Below, in pieces: positions 52,359 through 60,091 of a stretch of 64,000 nucleotides of DNA. Every line of letters starts with the position of its first letter. Within the stretch, counting starts at the first letter, position 1. The stretch comes from JANQPX01 sp965204405 (GTDB taxonomy: Bacteria; Pseudomonadota; Alphaproteobacteria; Geminicoccales; Geminicoccaceae): the NCBI GenBank assembly GCA_965204405.1, contig CBDBEN010000004.1, positions 1,302,001 to 1,366,000 of the forward strand. Reading direction: 5' to 3'. The translations under genes were made by a program, and so were the position numbers. Under the pieces are notes generated by a model. It had not been told where the DNA came from and did no database searches. It was given only the letters and a program-made list of their open reading frames with translations.

Positions 52359-53321
52359 ATGGGTGACGGTGAATTCGAGTTTATCGCCAGGCAGCTAAGG
52401 CCGCTGGCGACTGGATTTGCCGGCGCGCTCAACCTCAGGGACGATGCCGCTCTTCTGGAGCCGACCGAGGGCATGCAGCTCGTTCTGGCAAAGGATGCTC
52501 TGGTTGAAGGCGTGCATTTCTTTGCCCATGATCCAGCTGAGCAAATTGCCCAGAAACTACTGCGGGTCAACCTTTCCGACATGGCCGCCATGGGTGCTAC
52601 GCCCAAGGGGTATCTCCTGGCACTGATGCGCGCGCGAAACTTGCCAGGGGAATGGCTTGCCCGGTTCGCCCAGGGTCTTAGCGACGATCAGGCCACCTTC
52701 GGCCTCGTCCTGATCGGCGGCGATACCGTGGTCACGCCCGGCCCGCAGAGCTTCTCCGTGACCATGCTGGGCGAAGTGCCGCGAGGCCAGGCTCTTCGCC
52801 GGGATGGCGCAAGACCGGGCGACGACATCTATGTCTCCGGCATGCTCGGTGATGCCGCCTTGGGCCTGGCGGTTCTGCAGGGCCGGCTTTCCCCACCGAT
52901 GACAGCCTCCAACTTCCTGATCGAGCGCTATCGACTGCCGCGCCCGAGGATCGGTCTCGGCGAAGCGCTGCGTGGCGTCGCGCATGCCGCGATCGACATT
53001 TCCGATGGGCTTGTTGCAGACCTCGGCCATGTCCTTAGCGCCTCCGGTCTCGGCGCCGAGATCGGAACCCACAGGCTGCCTCTTTCCAAGGCAGCGGCGA
53101 ACCAGCGGGGGGCGCTTGAGGCCGCGCTGAGCGGCGGGGACGACTACGAGCTGCTGTTCACCGCCCACCCGGAACAGCGCCCGGCCATTCAGGCGATCGG
53201 CGAACAATTAAGCATACCGCTGACACCGATCGGCAGCACCAACGACACCGGCGCGCTTAAAATCGTCGATCAGGAAGGCCGTCCAATGACCGTCGAAGGC
53301 GGCGGCTGGCAGCACTTTTAA
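52359..53321 (+). CDS. thiL: Thiamine-monophosphate kinase
   Basis: A 320-residue PurM-like kinase that makes thiamine pyrophosphate from thiamine monophosphate. Motifs: GDGEFEFIARQL at the start, DAALLEPTEGMQLVLAKDAL, NLSDMAAMGATPKGYLLAL, GGDTVVTPGP, AIDISDGLVADLGHVL and GGDDYELLFTA. Last gene of the rib-nusB run; a family B hairpin begins 23 nt after its stop. Confidence 0.95.
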   Translation: MGDGEFEFIARQLRPLATGFAGALNLRDDAALLEPTEGMQLVLAKDALVEGVHFFAHDPAEQIAQKLLRVNLSDMAAMGATPKGYLLALMRARNLPGEWLARFAQGLSDDQATFGLVLIGGDTVVTPGPQSFSVTMLGEVPRGQALRRDGARPGDDIYVSGMLGDAALGLAVLQGRLSPPMTASNFLIERYRLPRPRIGLGEALRGVAHAAIDISDGLVADLGHVLSASGLGAEIGTHRLPLSKAAANQRGALEAALSGGDDYELLFTAHPEQRPAIQAIGEQLSIPLTPIGSTNDTGALKIVDQEGRPMTVEGGGWQHF

Positions 53322-53343
53322 GATATTTCCGGGACAGGCCGAT

Positions 53344-53444
53344 CCAGCCCTCTCCCCGCCCAACCACCCCAGCGTACCGACCATATCGGGTGGTTGGGCG
53401 GGGAGAGGGCTGGCACCGCGTAAACCTCGACCGGAAACGCTTTG
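53344..53444. repeat. Hairpin repeat, family B copy 4, with conserved tail
   Basis: Perfect 26-nt arms starting CCAGCCCTCTCCCCGCCC and ending GGGCGGGGAGAGGGCTGG, an 18-nt loop (CAGCGTACCGACCATATC) and the tail CACCGCGTAAACCTC...CGGAAACG shared with copy 3 at 20827. The most regular member of its family. Confidence 0.85.
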
Positions 53445-53722
53445 GTAGTACGACCGCTGCATTTGCTTACGGCTTTCATGGCCGACGCTATGCGGTTGGG
53501 TTTCTCAGGACATGGCCGGGAACTCGGCATCGAAGACACGCCTACTCAAAGTCCTGATTTCGAAAGCCACGCCGACCTCCCGATGCACTCCGTATCCCAA
53601 GGGCAGTCCGGCGAAGCAGCGGGATGGCATAGTTTCCGGGCGGTTGGGCATGATTGCAGGCACCGCCTTCAACACGGCTTCCGTTCATCCATTCTTAAGG
53701 ATTGCGCGGCAAGGTGCTTTTC

Positions 53723-53798
53723 TGGTCCGTGCGATCCTCGGAATCCGAGCCTAGCTTTTTTCCAGCGGGCGGGCGGATTCCCAGGATCGCATGGACCA
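53723..53798. repeat. Hairpin repeat, family A copy 3
   Basis: Arms TGGTCCGTGCGATCCTCGG... and ...CCAGGATCGCATGGACCA match at 23 of 25 positions around a 26-nt loop ending GCGGGCGGG, as in copy 1. About 30 nt later comes GGGTTAAACCGCC, the same tail as copy 2. Confidence 0.8.
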
Positions 53799-54063
53799 AA
53801 ATCAGGCCTACCCCAGTTCGGTTAGAAAAGGGTTAAACCGCCAACACCGGCAGAATGTCGATATCGGTACCTTTCGGTCCTGTTCCAAATAAGCACTATC
53901 GGCGCCGACCTGCGCCCAACAATCCTGGAGTTCCCTGAAACCGGACGGCTGAACAGGGATTGAAGCGATAGGGATCTGTCCGGTTTGGCTCTGCTCTTCC
54001 AGAGTTGCCGAAAGATCGACTTGTCGAACCTCTGCCTACGGTCATCTCTTGCCGCAAGCGCTG

Positions 54064-55791
54064 CTACTGAGCGACGGTAAGGTTTTCGATCAGGTCGAGC
54101 GCTTCGGCGCTGATATCAGCGGTGGTGGTTCCTTGCCGGTGCGAGTTCTTGGTCAGGGCATCCGCCAAGATCTGATCTCGCTCATAAACGTCGTTTCTGA
54201 AATGGACGACATTGTCCTTATCGACCCAGGAGGTCAGGTAGGTCAGTTGGACCGGCAACGGCTCTTCCAAGCGCACCACGCTGCGCTTGCCGCTTTTAAC
54301 CCTGGTCTCGATCTTGGCCGGCGACCAGCCCGACTGAACACCTAGAATGGCCTGTGCCAACGCCTCAGGTTCGGCGACCCGCACGCAGCCGTGGCTGAAA
54401 TTCCGCTCATTGGCGCTGAAATGGGAACGGTTCGGCGTGTCGTGAAGGTAGATGTTGAAGTCGTTGGGCATGATGAATTTGAGGCGTCCCAGGGCATTGG
54501 TGGGCCCCGGGCGCTGGCGTAGCTTGTAGCCGACTTTCTGCGGTTTCAGCGTCGACCAGTTCACCGTCTCGGGGTCGACAATCGATGCTCCCTCGCTCCA
54601 GTCGCTAAAGATGTCAAAGCCGTTACGGCGAAGGTAATCGCGATCGCGTTTGGCCTTAGGCAAAATCTCCCCGGCGGCGATGCTCTTGGGCACATGCCAA
54701 TAGGGATTGATCACCAGATAGGTCATGTCGGAGGTGAAGACCGGCGTCTTGTTGTAGAGACTGCCGACGACCACCGGTGTTTCGAAGGCGATCTCACCAT
54801 CGTCGATGAGCTGGAGGTAAAAATCGGCGAGATTGACGACGATATGGCGTTTTGGGCTTCGATCCGGCATCCAGCGACGGCGCTCCAGATTGAGCATGAT
54901 CTGCTCGATGCGCTGCTCGATCGGAATGTTCAAAGCCAAGAGCGTTTTCTGGCCGACCTTGCCGTCTTCTTCGAGACCATGGCGGCGCTGAAACCGCTCG
55001 ACCGCTGCCATTAACATATCGTCAAATACTTCGGGATCGGCGCCTTCGGTGACCACGAGATCCTCGCCCGTCTTCAGATCACCCAGGCGCAGCAGCAACT
55101 CGCGAAGCTGGCCTACTCTCGGCGAGGAGGTGCCGGTCTCGATTGTCGGGCCGTCATCGATCGACGGCCAGCCACCGAACCTCGCCATCGCGCGGTGATT
55201 CGCAAGGGCGGTCTTAAGGCGCCAATAATCCACCTGCATCGGCCGATACCCGCCGACAAAAACCCCGATATCGTCGGCTGCCGCTGCCGCTTTGATGGCA
55301 TCAGCCTTGTCGATATCCCGCGGATAGACGAAGAGTTCCGGATCGAGGGCGTTCGGTTCGGTTCTCCCGGAGCCGAGGTCTGATAGGAACTGCATCAGGC
55401 CGAGACTGAGGCGAAGATCAAGTTCGGCAAGCTTGGTCGGATCTTTCGATGACATCAGCACCCGGATGGCCTTGATGCCGTAATCCTCCGGGTCAAGGCC
55501 ATCGTAGCTCGACCCTTCGAGAGCTTGGACGAGTGCTCGCGCACGCTCGCTCGGTGCATCGTCATCCATCCAGATCGGCGCCATCTCGCGATCGGCATAG
55601 ATCTGGCCTAGAAGTCCCAGATCCTGCGCGCCCTCCTCGGTCAGGGCTGATAGGATGTTTTCACTGAAACCGTCGGCCTGGCCATCTTCAGTGACCTCAG
55701 CGTGAAGCGCTGTCGCCAAGGGGAACAAGAAGCAAGCCACCTGCAACGAAGCGCGTCCCCAAAACCAGCGATCAGCCAACCTCCCGACCAT
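54064..55791 (-). CDS. L,D-transpeptidase, YcbB/LdtD-like
   Basis: A 575-residue exported peptidoglycan enzyme. After a signal region (about 10-31) comes the scaffold domain typical of YcbB (DREMAPIWMDDDAPSERARA; LDLRLSLGLMQFLSDLGSGR), a peptidoglycan-binding helical motif (AAVERFQRRHGLEEDGKVGQ, about 270-290) and a YkuD catalytic domain ending in NFSHGCVRV (Cys near 468). It makes 3-3 cross-links or attaches proteins to the wall. Monocistronic. Confidence 0.93.
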   Translation of the reverse strand: MVGRLADRWFWGRASLQVACFLFPLATALHAEVTEDGQADGFSENILSALTEEGAQDLGLLGQIYADREMAPIWMDDDAPSERARALVQALEGSSYDGLDPEDYGIKAIRVLMSSKDPTKLAELDLRLSLGLMQFLSDLGSGRTEPNALDPELFVYPRDIDKADAIKAAAAADDIGVFVGGYRPMQVDYWRLKTALANHRAMARFGGWPSIDDGPTIETGTSSPRVGQLRELLLRLGDLKTGEDLVVTEGADPEVFDDMLMAAVERFQRRHGLEEDGKVGQKTLLALNIPIEQRIEQIMLNLERRRWMPDRSPKRHIVVNLADFYLQLIDDGEIAFETPVVVGSLYNKTPVFTSDMTYLVINPYWHVPKSIAAGEILPKAKRDRDYLRRNGFDIFSDWSEGASIVDPETVNWSTLKPQKVGYKLRQRPGPTNALGRLKFIMPNDFNIYLHDTPNRSHFSANERNFSHGCVRVAEPEALAQAILGVQSGWSPAKIETRVKSGKRSVVRLEEPLPVQLTYLTSWVDKDNVVHFRNDVYERDQILADALTKNSHRQGTTTADISAEALDLIENLTVAQ

Positions 55792-56122
55792 GCCTCTCCC
55801 GCTTCATTCGTTCAGGAGCCGCTTCGACCGCAACGCTGATCGAAACGGCTTTCGACATAAAGACTTACCCCAAAGGCTGTGCCGATACTAGCGGTTGTCG
55901 AGCGCCGAAGCATATCATGATATAGATTACGTTAGGCAGCTCCACGAACGCGACAAAGGCAACAAAACCTGTCCCCCAGGGGTTGGGCGACGGCACCTCA
56001 CTTGCCGCGCAGCTGACCGTTTGGACAGCGGCATCGTCGCCGCCTCCAGGACGGTGGCATCGCACCTACGGCCCGCTTGCTTTTTGAAGGCGAGCGGGCC
56101 GTAGGCTAGATATATCTGCAAT
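55792..56122. other. Intergenic region before the L,D-transpeptidase
   Basis: A 331-nt gap that must hold the transpeptidase promoter on the minus strand and the 3' end of trxA. The only structure I see is the hairpin at 56065-56105. Confidence 0.5.
56065..56105 (-). terminator. Hairpin after trxA
   Basis: CCTACGGCCCGCTTGC and GCGAGCGGGCCGTAGG pair over 16 bp with one wobble and a 9-nt loop, beginning 17 nt past the trxA stop. No U-run follows on the minus strand, so it is a probable but not classical terminator. Confidence 0.5.
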
Positions 56123-56443
56123 TTAAAGGGACTCGTCGACCCACTCGAAAAGCTTGCTTTTCTGCATGGCGCCCACCTTGGTCGCCGCAAGCTCACCGCC
56201 CTTGAACAGCATCAGGGTCGGGATCCCCCGCACACCATATTTGGTCGGTGTCAGCGGGTTGTCGTCGATATTCACCTTGGCAACACGAACCTGCTCGCCC
56301 TTCTCATTGGCGAGTTCCTCAAGATGCGGTGCGATACTCTTGCAAGGGCCGCACCACTCCGCCCAAAAGTCCACGACCACCGGTGTTTCCGACTTCAAGA
56401 CATCGGTCTCAAAGGAAGAGTCGGTGGTTTCAATAATCGCCAT
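56123..56443 (-). CDS. trxA: Thioredoxin
   Basis: A 106-residue thioredoxin with the redox site WCGPCK (Cys31, Cys34), DFWAEWCGPC context, the cis-Pro loop GIPTLMLFKGGE and the buried Asp of VVVDFWAE. General cytoplasmic disulfide reductase. It lies downstream of addA in the same direction, the usual alphaproteobacterial addB-addA-trxA order. Confidence 0.96.
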   Translation of the reverse strand: MAIIETTDSSFETDVLKSETPVVVDFWAEWCGPCKSIAPHLEELANEKGEQVRVAKVNIDDNPLTPTKYGVRGIPTLMLFKGGELAATKVGAMQKSKLFEWVDESL

Positions 56444-56563
56444 ACTTGCATCCCAATCAGGGTTACATCCATCTCAGCGCTGCCTCCGCAGGCCGTTCTT
56501 GCCATGAGAGTACGGGGAGCGTGGCGACAGCGTCAAGAAGACGTGGGTGCGGAACGCGCATTG

Positions 56564-59500
56564 TCAATGCTCGACAACTGGTCTCGGTTCGAACGCATTG
56601 AGCTGACGGTCGCTCAGAATCATGAGATCCGGCCCCTCCGTCCAGAGCAACGCGCATTGCACCTGACGATCGGGGTAAATTTCCCTCAAAAGAGTGCGAT
56701 AAATCGCCATTTGCCGGCAATAGGACAGCGGCACATCGTCCGGATCGCGGGGTAGAGGCCGGTTGGTTTTATAGTCCAGAACGATCACCCTGTCGTCCAA
56801 AACAGCGAGACGGTCGACCTGGCCATTGATCAATCGCCCGCCGATTTCGCCGACCAACGGCACTTCCGCACGGGATCGGGGCCCGAAGAGATCCGCCCAG
56901 GCCGGCATGTTGAGAATCGTCAGAATCTGGGCTGTGATGTCTGCCTGCGCAGCCACATCGAGCCTGAAGCCTGGCTTAGCTAGATAACGCGCCATCACTG
57001 CTTCCTGATTCTCGATGCCTGGCAGGATTTGCAGCAGGCGGTGAATCAAAAGCCCGCGACCGAAGCGGCGCTGATCCTCGTCGGAGAGGGGGGATGCCGC
57101 CGGCGGATCGTCGGCCGCCGCTTCGGACGACGGACGAAGCGCCTCTACCCGCACCTCGCCGCGGGCGAGGTCGGCGAGCCAGGACGGGATCGGCGCGCTG
57201 CTCCTGCCGCTGGGCGAGAAAGACAGGCTGGTTTGCCCAAGCGCAACCCGGTCCGCAGAGCCGTCGCCGAAGCGCCAGCACTCACCTTTCTGGCCTGTCG
57301 GCAGAGTCAGCGGTGCTGACGTTGCATTGGGCATTTTCTCAAGGCCTGCGACGATCATGTCGTACCAATTTTTCGGTCCGCCCAGCTTCTCGCTCCGGTC
57401 TTTGCCTCCCCGCCGGCATCCGGCGACGATCAGCCGCTCCTCGGCGCGGGTCATGGCGACATAGAGCAGGCGGCGATGCTCCGCCTGTTGGCGGTTTTCC
57501 TGCTGTTCATACAAAAGACCGCTTTGACGATCCCGTTCCTTCTCGCTGACTTTCCAAAGCGGCAAGCCATCATCCCGCCAAAGCAGCCGGTCCTTTTGCA
57601 GCGTCTTTTGATAGGTGGCATCCGCCAGAAAGACGATCGGTGCCTCCAGTCCCTTGGAGCCATGCACCGTCAGCACCCGCACCTCGTTCCGGGTCTCCTG
57701 AGCATCCCGCTTGATCGCGTCGCTATCCGCGCGCAGCCAATGGAGAAATCCCTGCATCGAGGGGGGATGGCTCCGCTCATAGGCGACCGCCTGGGCAAGA
57801 AAAGCTTCGATCGGCAGCGCCGCTGCGGGCCCGAGACGGCGGAGCAGCCTTTGCCGGCCATTGGGAGCTCCTTCACAAAGGAAACGCGCAAAAAAATCAT
57901 AGGGCGGCGCATAGTCGACCTTTGCGAGAAGGGCCTGGAAACGATCGTCGGCCTCGGCGAAGATCGGCTTCTCATCGCGAAGATCGGCGAGCCGTCGGTA
58001 TAACGGTCGCTCGCCGCGCTCATGGGCCAGGGCGAACAGATCGTCGTCGCTAAGCCCGAACAGCGGGCTGCGCAGCATCGTCGCCACGGTGAGATCGTCT
58101 TCCGGCTGCAGTAGGGCATCGCCGAGCGCCATCAGATCCATCACCGCAAGCTCGTCGGTGAGGGTCAGGCGATCGGCACCGGCAACGGGAACATTGTTGC
58201 GCTTCAGCTCGCGCACCAGGCGATCCTGCAGCACGCCGCGCCGCGGCAGCAAAATCATGACGTCTTTGGGCTCGATCGGCCGATCCTGGTTGAAAAGCTG
58301 GGCTTCGTCGCGCAGCCACCGTCGGATCTGCTCGGCAATCGACCGCGCCAGGCGAAGCTCGACCGGCTCGTCGAAAACCGCCCGATCCGGCAATGTCCAG
58401 CCAAGCCCAGGCTCATCCTTCTTCTCCGGCTCGATCAGCGGCCACACTTCCACCAAGCCTAGCGCTTCTTCCTTGAACGCCTGGTGCTGCATCGCCTGCT
58501 CGCCGCTATGAACGCCCGCCCCGATCGCCGGATCGGCAAAGACCGCATCCACCACCTCGAGGATCGCGGGTGCCGAGCGAAAGGAACGTTCCAGCGGTGC
58601 ATCGCGAAACGCAAGCCCCGCAACAGCGGCCCGCTCGTTGAACGTCTGCCGAAGCCGTTGGAACGTTTCGACGTCGGCGCCTTGGAATCCAAAGATCGAC
58701 TGCTTCTCGTCACCCACCACGAACAGCGTCGGCGGCTTGTCCCGGGCGCTGTCACCGCTGAAGAAGTCATCGATCAGCGCTTCGACGATCGCCCATTGAT
58801 CCGGGCTGGTGTCCTGGCTCTCGTCGATCAGCACATGATCGATCCGCTGATCGAGCTTGTAGCGCACCCAATCACCGGCTTCGGCCTGCTGGAGAAGGGC
58901 CCGGCTCTTGTCGATCAGATCGGTGTAATCGAGCTTGCCTTCCCCAAGCTTTCGCCGCTCATAGGTCTGAATGATCGCTGCCCCCACACGCAGCAAGGCT
59001 GCGGTCTTCTCGGCGACACCGATGGCTTTTTCCTGATCGGCTGCGGCCAGCAGACGGCCTTGCTCCGCCTCCAATGCCTGCCAGGCATGGGGGAGCTTTG
59101 ACGTGACGGCCTTGGTTGCCAGGTTTTTCGGCGCCTTGGGCTGGCGATCGGCTCTGAGAAAGACGGATTCGTAGGTCGAAAAATGCTGCAAGCGGCCGGC
59201 ATGATCCGAGTGCAGCCAAGCACCGATATCCTCGCCGCGCAGCCGATCCGCATCGCTTCCCGTCCCAAGCGCGCTCGCCGCCGCCAGGAGAGCAGGTTCG
59301 TCGCGTGCCGGATCCGTGCAAACGCCCTCACGCAGCCGATTCACCGACGTGCCGGCCTCGACGCCGAGGGACGAGAACACCAGCCCGACCAGCGCCTCGA
59401 CATCACCCTCATGCCGCGCCAGCAGCCGAGTTACGTCCCCACGCCTTGCATTGAGCGCCGCCAGCCCCTCGCCCAGCGACGACTCGCCAAGAGCCACCGC

Positions 59501-60091
59501 GAGCCGCTCGACGGCCTTTCTCAGCATCGCGTTCGGGCTGATCAGCACCTCGTCCCGGGCATGCTGCAGGAGGGTCGCCGCGGCCCTCGGCTCCATCAGC
59601 TCGAAATGGGGGCTGACACCCGCTTCCAGGGGAAAGCGGCGCAGCAGGGATTGGCAAAAGCTGTGGATCGTCATGATCCGAAGTCCCGACGGCAGATCCA
59701 GCACCTGCAGCAGCCCGTCTCTTGCCCGGACCAACTCCTCGGCATGGGGAGGGCGGCCCAGGAGATGATCAAGCTCCAGCGCAAGCACCTCGTCTGGCAG
59801 GGTCGCAAAACGGACAAGATCGTCCTGTACCCGCCTTGCCATCTCGGCAGCACCGGCCTTGGTATAGGTAAGGCAGAGAATGCTCGCCGGGTCGTTGCCG
59901 TGCAGCAGCAGGCGGAGCATCCGGTTGGACAGAACCCTGGTCTTGCCGGTGCCGGCCGAAGCGCTGACCCAGACCGAGCTTTCGGGATCCGCCGCAAGAT
60001 GCTGCTCCGGCGTCGGTGCCACGGGCACAGCGGTTACACTAGGCGTTCTGGCCACGCCAGACGCTCTGGTCGCACCAGCTAGTTTGGCCAT
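56564..60091 (-). CDS. addA: Double-strand break repair helicase-nuclease AddA
   Basis: A 1175-residue UvrD-type helicase with C-terminal RecB-like nuclease. Walker A SASAGTGKTRVL (about 42-53), motif II IDESQDTSPDQW, motif III VVGDEKQSIFGFQGAD, motif V VLTVHGSKGLEAPIVFLAD and motif VI LLYVAMTRAEERLIVAG are present. The nuclease shows RGLLIHRLLQILP, GQVDRLAV and VLDYKTNRPLP. It processes DNA ends for RecA loading with AddB. The start overlaps addB by 13 nt. Confidence 0.96.
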   Translation of the reverse strand: MAKLAGATRASGVARTPSVTAVPVAPTPEQHLAADPESSVWVSASAGTGKTRVLSNRMLRLLLHGNDPASILCLTYTKAGAAEMARRVQDDLVRFATLPDEVLALELDHLLGRPPHAEELVRARDGLLQVLDLPSGLRIMTIHSFCQSLLRRFPLEAGVSPHFELMEPRAAATLLQHARDEVLISPNAMLRKAVERLAVALGESSLGEGLAALNARRGDVTRLLARHEGDVEALVGLVFSSLGVEAGTSVNRLREGVCTDPARDEPALLAAASALGTGSDADRLRGEDIGAWLHSDHAGRLQHFSTYESVFLRADRQPKAPKNLATKAVTSKLPHAWQALEAEQGRLLAAADQEKAIGVAEKTAALLRVGAAIIQTYERRKLGEGKLDYTDLIDKSRALLQQAEAGDWVRYKLDQRIDHVLIDESQDTSPDQWAIVEALIDDFFSGDSARDKPPTLFVVGDEKQSIFGFQGADVETFQRLRQTFNERAAVAGLAFRDAPLERSFRSAPAILEVVDAVFADPAIGAGVHSGEQAMQHQAFKEEALGLVEVWPLIEPEKKDEPGLGWTLPDRAVFDEPVELRLARSIAEQIRRWLRDEAQLFNQDRPIEPKDVMILLPRRGVLQDRLVRELKRNNVPVAGADRLTLTDELAVMDLMALGDALLQPEDDLTVATMLRSPLFGLSDDDLFALAHERGERPLYRRLADLRDEKPIFAEADDRFQALLAKVDYAPPYDFFARFLCEGAPNGRQRLLRRLGPAAALPIEAFLAQAVAYERSHPPSMQGFLHWLRADSDAIKRDAQETRNEVRVLTVHGSKGLEAPIVFLADATYQKTLQKDRLLWRDDGLPLWKVSEKERDRQSGLLYEQQENRQQAEHRRLLYVAMTRAEERLIVAGCRRGGKDRSEKLGGPKNWYDMIVAGLEKMPNATSAPLTLPTGQKGECWRFGDGSADRVALGQTSLSFSPSGRSSAPIPSWLADLARGEVRVEALRPSSEAAADDPPAASPLSDEDQRRFGRGLLIHRLLQILPGIENQEAVMARYLAKPGFRLDVAAQADITAQILTILNMPAWADLFGPRSRAEVPLVGEIGGRLINGQVDRLAVLDDRVIVLDYKTNRPLPRDPDDVPLSYCRQMAIYRTLLREIYPDRQVQCALLWTEGPDLMILSDRQLNAFEPRPVVEH

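Larger units (their letters stand above)
53322..54063. other. Convergent intergenic region with both hairpin families
   Basis: A 742-nt gap between thiL and the convergent L,D-transpeptidase gene. It carries family B copy 4 (53344-53444) and family A copy 3 (53723-53798). A 127-codon frame at 53442-53825 runs through the family A hairpin and has no protein-like features; I do not call it. Confidence 0.65.

Noticed and set aside
53442..53825. 127-codon open frame on the plus strand
   Set aside because: It runs through the family A hairpin, has no ribosome-binding site and no protein-like composition.
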